From CAYJLW01 sp964370965 (GTDB lineage Bacteria; Actinomycetota; Acidimicrobiia; UBA2766), in NCBI GenBank assembly GCA_964370965.1, contig CAYJLW010000078.1, forward strand, positions 1 through 19,577: DNA of 19,577 bases. Direction: 5' to 3'. Both the position numbers and the translations under genes were made by a program. Shown here one piece after another: positions 14,954 through 19,577 of the stretch (positions within the stretch are counted from its first letter, which is position 1; each line of letters opens with the position of its first letter). Under the pieces are notes generated by a model. That model was not told the DNA's origin. It did not search any database and saw nothing but the letters and a program-made list of their open reading frames with translations.

Positions 14954-15997
14954 ATGGAGACCGAGCAGCAGCCGGCCGTCCCGGGCGCCGCCCCGCCGCC
15001 CCCGCCGACGCCGGCGCCGCCCTCACCCCCTCCCCCGCCCTTCGCCGGCGACGGTCCCCCCGGCGCGGCGCCTCCCCCGCCGGCAAGCGGTCCCCCCGGC
15101 GGGGGCTTCGACGCCTTCGCACCCGGGGGCAGCGTCCTCCCGAAGCGGCGGCGACGCTGGGGCACCGTCGCCGCCCTCGTCGTGGCGGGTCTCGTGGTCG
15201 GGGCCGCCCTCGTCATGCTCGTGCTCGCCCGCCAATCCGGCGACCGCGCGGCTTCGCCCCCGTCGCGGGCACCGTCGCCCGCAGCGACCGCTTCCGGCAC
15301 ACAGCTCGGGCCCTTGGAGCTCACGGCGTGGGTCTCGGCCGCGACGTCCGTGAACACCGACCTCACGCAAGCCGTCGCCGGCGACGACCTCGTCGATGCC
15401 GAAGGGCGCCTTTCCCGCCTGCACGAGGAAGCCCGCAGGCTGCAGGAGGCCACCGACACCGTCACGGACGCGTCGTCACCGGGCCTGCGCAGCCGTCTGG
15501 AAGCCGCCGGTCTGGACCTCCTGGAGCGGGCTGCGAACCTGCTCTCGGCGGCCCGCGCCGCCGCCCGCCGCGAACCCCATCGCGGCCTCCTCGCCAAGGC
15601 GGCCGCAGCGCGGGTCCGCTTCGAGACCGAGCTCGCGGAGCTCAGGGCCGTCGCCACCTCCGCGCCGGCGACGCCGGTGACCCCCGCCTCGGGCTCGGCC
15701 ACCCCCACACCCGCCCCCACCACGGCCTCGGGTTCCCCGGTCGAGGGCGACAGGGCGGCCGCCGAGGCCTACATCAGGGCCACGGTGGGCAACACGACGG
15801 CGGCCGTCGTGTGGGACGTGGCCGGGATCGAGCCCGACCTCAAGGTCAGCCTCGAGAGCGCCACCGGGCGCAAGTGCCTGACGTTCGTCGACGGCCAGGG
15901 CGGCTGCGGCCTCGTGTACCAGACGCCCGACGTGGGCGTCCCCTTCATCGTCGTCTGGACCGGCGCGACCTGGCAGTTCTACGCCCTCGCCGACTGA
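14954..15997 (+). CDS. Proline-rich single-pass membrane protein, unknown function
   Basis: Not assigned to a family. The product has 347 residues: a cytoplasmic Pro/Gly/Ala-rich N-terminus (1-62, runs of up to five prolines), the basic anchor KRRRR (64-68), one transmembrane helix (about 69-92), a Ser/Pro/Ala linker (95-116), a helical, probably coiled-coil external region (about 120-225, many Ala/Glu/Arg), a Thr/Pro/Ser linker (about 234-260) and a small C-terminal domain (about 262-347) with two cysteines in RKCLTFVDGQGGCGLVYQ that may pair. The layout suggests a membrane-anchored extracytoplasmic protein. It follows the ABC permease on the same strand but seems to have its own promoter. 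Its last 53 nt overlap the convergent propeller gene. Confidence 0.85.
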   Translation: METEQQPAVPGAAPPPPPTPAPPSPPPPPFAGDGPPGAAPPPPASGPPGGGFDAFAPGGSVLPKRRRRWGTVAALVVAGLVVGAALVMLVLARQSGDRAASPPSRAPSPAATASGTQLGPLELTAWVSAATSVNTDLTQAVAGDDLVDAEGRLSRLHEEARRLQEATDTVTDASSPGLRSRLEAAGLDLLERAANLLSAARAAARREPHRGLLAKAAAARVRFETELAELRAVATSAPATPVTPASGSATPTPAPTTASGSPVEGDRAAAEAYIRATVGNTTAAVVWDVAGIEPDLKVSLESATGRKCLTFVDGQGGCGLVYQTPDVGVPFIVVWTGATWQFYALAD

Positions 15998-17549
15998 CCC
16001 GCGCCCGCCGGCGAGCGGACCGGCACGACCTCCGCTTCCGCGCCCTGCGCTTCTTGGCGCACCGAACCGGCCTCGCCGTCACGGCCGCCGCGGCCGCCTG
16101 CGTCCCGACGACAGGAGACGGCGTCCCCTGACCGGGCGGCCCGGACACGGGCGCGGGCGTCTGCGTGCCACCGCCTCCGGGTGGAACCGCCGGGGTGGCG
16201 CGGTCGACGAGCACGACGTCTCCGGCCGCGTTCGTGTCCCCGGGGACGAGGTTGTCGCCGTAGTCGGCCCACACGAGGTACCGGCCGTCGGGCGACATGG
16301 AGGGGTCGTCGATCCAGCCGTTCGTGGACTCCCCTGCCGCGTTGACCGACACGAGGTCCACGTCGCCCCTGCGGCGGTCCTTCACGTAGACGTCCCAGTC
16401 GGAGTCGACGTCCCTGGGGTCGAGGTTCGTGGCCTGGGACTGGAACGAGGCCCAGCGACCGTCGGCGGAGATCTGGCCCACCTGGCTCTGGCCGTTCGCG
16501 TCGGCCCCGGTGTCGGTCGTGCTGAGACGCTCCGTGACGTCGAGAACCCTGTCGCGCACGAAGACGTCCCACTCCGTGTTGGCGTCCCCGGGGACGAGGT
16601 TGGACGCTGCCGAGCGGAACACGACGTAGCGACCCTCGGGTGTCACCACACGGCTCTTGCCCGAGAACGACGCCACGCTCTCGCGATCCGCCTCCCCGCC
16701 TCCCGAGGGGACGTTCACGCGCTCCAGGGCTCCTGTGAGGCGGTCGCGGACGAAGACGTCCGCCTGGCCGTTGCCGTCGGCCGGCACGAGGTTCGCCGCC
16801 AGGCTCGAGAACGTCACGAAACGCCCGTCTGCGCTGAGGTTCCCGCCCCAAGACCACGAATCGGCGACCCCCCCTGACGTGGTGGCGTCCACGATCTCCG
16901 TGGCGCCGGTCTGGAGGTCGTGGACGTAGACGTGGGACACGAGCCACGTCGTGCACCCGGGCACGAGCCGCGTCGAGAAGGACGCGAAGCTCACGTGGCG
17001 ACCGTCACCGCTGACGTACGCAGGCGTGGAGTCCCCTGTCGGGCACCAGGGCCCCGCCGTCGCCGCCGGGAGACTGGCCCGTTTGGTGCGCCCCTGGCAA
17101 CGGTCCCTGACGAAGACGTCCCGGGCGGCGTCGTCGTCGCCGGCCACGAGGTTGGACGCCGCGGACACGAAGACCACGCGACAGCCGTCGTCACTGATGC
17201 CGCTCCACTCGCTGTGGCCGTTGCCCTGGGTCTCCCCCGGCCTCGTGGGGGCGTCGGGCAGGGACACGCGTTCCGTGGTGCCGGCGACACGGTCACGCAC
17301 GAAGACGTCCTTCCACCCGTTCGTGTCACCCACGACGAGGTTGTCGGCAAAGGAGGCGAAGGCCACGTAGCGGCCGTCGGGCGTGACGGAGGCCTCCTCG
17401 GACGTGGCGTCCCCCTGGGTTGCTCCCCCGGCCGCCGAAGCGACGCTCACGCGCTCCGGGGGCGTGGCGCCTGCTGCCGGGGCGGCCAGGGCGAGGGCGC
17501 ACGCGCCGGCCAGGGCGACAGAGGCAAGACGGGACGGACGGAACGCCAT
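15945..17549 (-). CDS. Secreted seven-repeat TolB/PD40-like beta-propeller with Arg-rich Cys-pair tail
   Basis: The product has 534 residues. A signal peptide (about 1-27, LASVALAGACALALAAPAAGA) is followed by seven repeats of about 55-70 residues, each with an S-x-D/E-G-R/C-x-V/L-x-F/W strand, a NLV-x-GD-x-N loop and a DVFVRDR strand, for example SVTPDGRYVAFAS and DVFVRDRVAGTTERVS. Seven copies fit one closed seven-bladed propeller. A Pro/Gly/Thr linker then leads to a strongly basic tail with two cysteines (RPVRCAKKRRARKRRSC) ending in Arg/Ser repeats. Ligand and role are unknown; the acidic D-x-N-x-x-x-D loops could bind metal. The ATG at 17549 lies 6 nt after AATACT. The gene follows leuA on the same strand without an obvious functional link. 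Confidence 0.88.
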   Translation of the reverse strand: MAFRPSRLASVALAGACALALAAPAAGATPPERVSVASAAGGATQGDATSEEASVTPDGRYVAFASFADNLVVGDTNGWKDVFVRDRVAGTTERVSLPDAPTRPGETQGNGHSEWSGISDDGCRVVFVSAASNLVAGDDDAARDVFVRDRCQGRTKRASLPAATAGPWCPTGDSTPAYVSGDGRHVSFASFSTRLVPGCTTWLVSHVYVHDLQTGATEIVDATTSGGVADSWSWGGNLSADGRFVTFSSLAANLVPADGNGQADVFVRDRLTGALERVNVPSGGGEADRESVASFSGKSRVVTPEGRYVVFRSAASNLVPGDANTEWDVFVRDRVLDVTERLSTTDTGADANGQSQVGQISADGRWASFQSQATNLDPRDVDSDWDVYVKDRRRGDVDLVSVNAAGESTNGWIDDPSMSPDGRYLVWADYGDNLVPGDTNAAGDVVLVDRATPAVPPGGGGTQTPAPVSGPPGQGTPSPVVGTQAAAAAVTARPVRCAKKRRARKRRSCRSARRRARVSRRGRRTARSRRSRRR

Positions 17550-17555
17550 GAAGGG

Positions 17556-17561
17556 AGTATT
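17556..17561 (-). promoter_or_regulatory. -10 box of propeller gene (leaderless type)
   Basis: AATACT on the minus strand, 6 nt before the ATG at 17549. It differs from TATACT at the first base. No Shine-Dalgarno precedes the start codon. Confidence 0.45.
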
Positions 17562-17631
17562 CCGGCCCGCAGCGGCCCGATCCTCCCCCGGGCGCGAAGT
17601 CGGGATGGCAGGGCCCGCGCCGGGGGTCCGT

Positions 17632-17650
17632 CGCGCCCGCCCAGGGCGCG
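17632..17650 (-). terminator. Possible hairpin terminator after leuA
   Basis: A 7-bp GC-rich inverted repeat (17632-17638/17644-17650, 5-nt loop) sits 2 nt beyond the leuA stop. There is no U-tract. It could end the leuA transcript before the propeller gene. Confidence 0.4.
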
Positions 17651-17652
17651 CT

Positions 17653-19200
17653 TCAGGGACCGTCGTCTTCGTGGCGACGGTATCCCGGACGGTCACGGAG
17701 GCGCAGGACGCGGTTCACCGCGTTCAGGTAGGCGCGGGCGGAGGCCTCCACGACGTCGGTGGAGACACCCCTGCCCCCCACCTCCATGTCGTCCATGCCG
17801 ACCCGGATCGTCACGTCCGCGAGGGCGTCGGTCTCGCCGGTCACGGACGCAGCGGTGAAGTCCAGGAGGGTGGTGGGCAGCTCCACGGCCTTCTCGATGG
17901 CCCGGCAGGCGGCGTCGATCATGCCGTCGCCCTCCGCGGTCTCCTCACGCACCATGGTGTCGCGCTGCAGCCTCACCGTCGCCGTGGGCACCTCGGTCGA
18001 ACCGCCGCTCACGGAGAACGCCACGAGACGCCACGCGCCGGTGTCGCCGCCGATCTCCTCGGCGACGATGGCCTCGAGGTCGGCCTCGGTGATCTGCACC
18101 TTGCGGTCCGCGAGCTCCTTGAAGCGTTGGAACGCCTGGGTCACGGCGTCGCCGCCCAGGCTGAAGCCGAGACGCTCCAGGGCGTCGGAGAACGCGTGGC
18201 GCCCGGAGTGCTTCCCGAGGACGATCTCGGTGGACTGGCCGACGGCCTCGGCGTCCATGATCTCGTAGGTGGCCTTGTTGGACAGCACGCCGTGCTGGTG
18301 GATCCCGGACTCGTGAGCGAAGGCGTTCCGGCCCACGACCGCCTTGTTGTACTGCACGTGGTAGCCGGTGAGGCGGGCCACCATCTTGGACGTCCGGCTG
18401 AGCTCGGCGGTGTCGATGCCCGTCTCGACGCCGTAGACGTCAGGGCGGGTGCGCACTGCCATCACGATCTCCTCCAGGGCGGCGTTGCCCGCCCGCTCCC
18501 CGAGACCGTTGACCGTGCACTCCACCTGCCGGGCACCGTTGACGACCCCGGCCAGGGAGTTCGCCACGGCCATGCCGAGGTCGTTGTGACAGTGCGTGGA
18601 GATCACCAGACCGTCGGGGCCGCGGACGGTCTCGACGACGTGGCGGATGAGCTCACCGAAGTCGCCGGAGGTGGCGTAGCCCACCGTGTCTGGGATGTTC
18701 AGGGTCCGGGCCCCGTTGTCGACCGCGACCTGGAGCACCTCGCACATGAACTCCGGATCCGAGCGGGTGCCGTCCTCGGGGGAGAACTCGACGTCCGCGG
18801 TGTACCCCGCCGCCCGGGCGACACCCTCGGCGGCAGAGACCTTCACCTGTTCAGGCGTCATACGGAGCTTGTCACGCATGTGGATCGGGGACGTGGCGAT
18901 GAACACGTGGATGCGGGGCCGCGCGGCGTCCCTGACCGCCTCCCAGGCCCGGTCGACGTCGGCGACGTGCGTACGGGACAAGGCGCAGACGGTGGCCCCC
19001 CGCACCTGGCGGGCGATGGCCGCCACGGCCTCGAAGTCGCCCTGGCTGGCCACGGGGAAGCCCGCCTCTATGACGTCGACGCCCAGCTTCACCAGTTGCT
19101 CGGCGATCTCCAGCTTCTCCGGGACGTTCAGTGCGATACCGGGCGACTGCTCGCCGTCGCGCAACGTGGTGTCGAAGACGACTATCCGATCCGGTGTCAT
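17653..19200 (-). CDS. leuA: 2-isopropylmalate synthase
   Basis: Condenses 3-methyl-2-oxobutanoate with acetyl-CoA, the committed step of leucine synthesis. 515 residues, the length of the E. coli-type LeuA1 group. DTTLRDGEQSPG (10-21) and the metal site THCHNDLGMAVANS (202-215; His203, His205) define the HMGL-like barrel, followed by NGLGERAGNA. FAHESGIHQHGVL and LGKHSGRHA lie in the linker subdomains. The last 120-130 residues are the regulatory domain for leucine feedback. The ATG at 19200 follows AGGAGG at about 8-nt spacing. Upstream lie a leader peptide with three Leu codons, an attenuator terminator and a promoter. It is separated from leuB, ilvE and cimA by the transporter block. Confidence 0.97.
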   Translation of the reverse strand: MTPDRIVVFDTTLRDGEQSPGIALNVPEKLEIAEQLVKLGVDVIEAGFPVASQGDFEAVAAIARQVRGATVCALSRTHVADVDRAWEAVRDAARPRIHVFIATSPIHMRDKLRMTPEQVKVSAAEGVARAAGYTADVEFSPEDGTRSDPEFMCEVLQVAVDNGARTLNIPDTVGYATSGDFGELIRHVVETVRGPDGLVISTHCHNDLGMAVANSLAGVVNGARQVECTVNGLGERAGNAALEEIVMAVRTRPDVYGVETGIDTAELSRTSKMVARLTGYHVQYNKAVVGRNAFAHESGIHQHGVLSNKATYEIMDAEAVGQSTEIVLGKHSGRHAFSDALERLGFSLGGDAVTQAFQRFKELADRKVQITEADLEAIVAEEIGGDTGAWRLVAFSVSGGSTEVPTATVRLQRDTMVREETAEGDGMIDAACRAIEKAVELPTTLLDFTAASVTGETDALADVTIRVGMDDMEVGGRGVSTDVVEASARAYLNAVNRVLRLRDRPGYRRHEDDGP

Positions 19201-19231
19201 CGTGCGGTCCTCCTGTGAATCCTCTGGCGGG

Positions 19232-19261
19232 CAAGAGAAAACCTCCGGGCTTCCGGAGGTT
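19232..19261 (-). terminator. Leucine attenuator terminator
   Basis: A 9-bp stem AACCTCCGG/CCGGAGGTT (19253-19261/19240-19248, loop AAGC) is followed on the minus strand by TTCTCTT (with the two T of the stem, a U-rich tract). It lies 31 nt after the leader-peptide stop and 31 nt before the leuA start, exactly where an attenuator belongs. Confidence 0.85.
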
Positions 19262-19267
19262 CGGGGT

Positions 19268-19293
19268 GCGCGCACGGCGGGGGGCGTGCGCGC
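19268..19293 (-). promoter_or_regulatory. GC-rich hairpin between leader peptide and attenuator
   Basis: A 9-bp stem GCGCGCACG/CGTGCGCGC (19285-19293/19268-19276) with an 8-nt C-rich loop. Its 5' arm begins at the last base of the leader stop codon, so a ribosome at the stop would block it. A pause or competing-structure role is inferred. Confidence 0.55.
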
Positions 19294-19343
19294 TAGGTAA
19301 GGAGGAGGCGGGAGTGACTCGGGGTGGCGGTGATCCTCTTCAT
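19293..19343 (-). CDS. leuL: Leu-rich leader peptide of leuA attenuator
   Basis: A 16-residue peptide, MKRITATPSHSRLLLT, then TAG. Three consecutive leucine codons (CTC CTC CTT, residues 13-15) lie one codon before the end, the arrangement of amino-acid-biosynthesis attenuator leaders: ribosome stalling at low Leu-tRNA changes the downstream RNA fold. The ATG is 9 nt after the TAGACT -10 box, so the 5' leader would be only a few nucleotides. The promoter before it and the intrinsic terminator after it support function. Stalling would place the ribosome just before the GC-rich hairpin. Confidence 0.85.
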   Translation of the reverse strand: MKRITATPSHSRLLLT

Positions 19344-19352
19344 GGCCCGCCC

Positions 19353-19383
19353 AGTCTATCGGCCGTTGCGCGCCACCGGTCAA
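19353..19383 (-). promoter_or_regulatory. leuL-leuA promoter
   Basis: -35 TTGACC (19378-19383) and -10 TAGACT (19353-19358) on the minus strand, 19 bp apart, slightly long but otherwise near consensus. The predicted transcription start is near 19346, just before the leuL ATG. Confidence 0.7.
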
Positions 19384-19577
19384 GGGCTTTCGGGAAGCGT
19401 CCCCCGCCCGCTCCGCCGTGTGCGACGGCGGGCTCCGGGACCGCACCCCTGACCCAAGATCGCCGTCGGCCGGACGGCGCCCCGCCAGACCCGCAGGGCC
19501 GGCTCTGCCGCCCCCGGGCCCACCTCCGGCGCCACGGCCGAGGAGGGGGGTTCCAAAGGAGGGACGCCAGTCCCCCC
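19384..19577. other. Right-edge region without a recognised gene
   Basis: About 190 bp upstream of the leuA promoter. One minus-strand frame is open from the window edge to a TGA near 19381, Pro/Gly/Arg-rich and resembling nothing I know; this is common in DNA of this composition. A short GGGAC-GCCA-GTCCC inverted repeat lies at the extreme edge (about 19561-19574) and could belong to a terminator of a gene outside the window. No start codon with a ribosome site is visible. Confidence 0.4.

Noticed and set aside
15979..16956. Repeated DNA words in the propeller gene, looked at as a possible CRISPR or tandem array
   Set aside because: The similarity is at protein level (seven propeller blades of about 55-70 residues) with diverged DNA; there are no conserved direct repeats with unique spacers.
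19384..19577. Open minus-strand frame entering from the right edge
   Set aside because: About 65 codons of Pro/Gly/Arg-rich sequence with no recognisable motif; open frames of this length are expected by chance here, so it is not listed as a gene.

Overview
The window is very GC-rich, with strong third-codon GC bias that leaves long antisense shadow frames. It reads as a chromosomal segment of an actinobacterium. The support is an HU protein with an Ala/Lys/Pro repeat tail (HupB style), a LeuB closely resembling the mycobacterial type as I remember it, and -10 elements placed directly upstream of start codons. An Acidimicrobiia-like lineage is my guess and is not proven. A run of exactly 100 N marks this as a draft scaffold.

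Left part (1-7,724): a partial HU gene with a scaffold gap in its repeat tail; an MFS exporter; a tRNA-Glu(CTC)/tRNA-Gln(CTG) pair with its own promoter and terminator; a SAM methyltransferase; a GH32 beta-fructosidase; a patatin-like lipase; and a tightly coupled three-gene operon (unknown 170-aa protein, acyl-CoA dehydrogenase, CoA-binding protein).

Right part (7,844-19,343): branched-chain amino acid genes on the minus strand. leuA lies upstream with its own promoter, a leader peptide with three tandem Leu codons and an attenuator. leuB, ilvE and cimA lie further downstream. They are separated by a block with a MacB-type ABC ATPase and a 10-TM FtsX-family permease, a proline-rich single-pass membrane protein, and a secreted seven-repeat beta-propeller with an Arg-rich, two-cysteine tail. 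LeuA starts leucine synthesis. CimA makes citramalate from pyruvate for threonine-independent isoleucine synthesis. LeuB can serve both routes and IlvE performs the last transamination. leuC and leuD are not in the window.

The most interesting signals are regulatory. There is a complete leucine attenuator before leuA. There is also a recurrent TAYSGT-type -10 box 6-7 nt before start codons that lack a Shine-Dalgarno, which implies leaderless mRNAs. One of these boxes seems to drive a 12-codon leader ORF whose stop overlaps the GH32 start. I found no CRISPR array, phage, insertion sequence or defence system.
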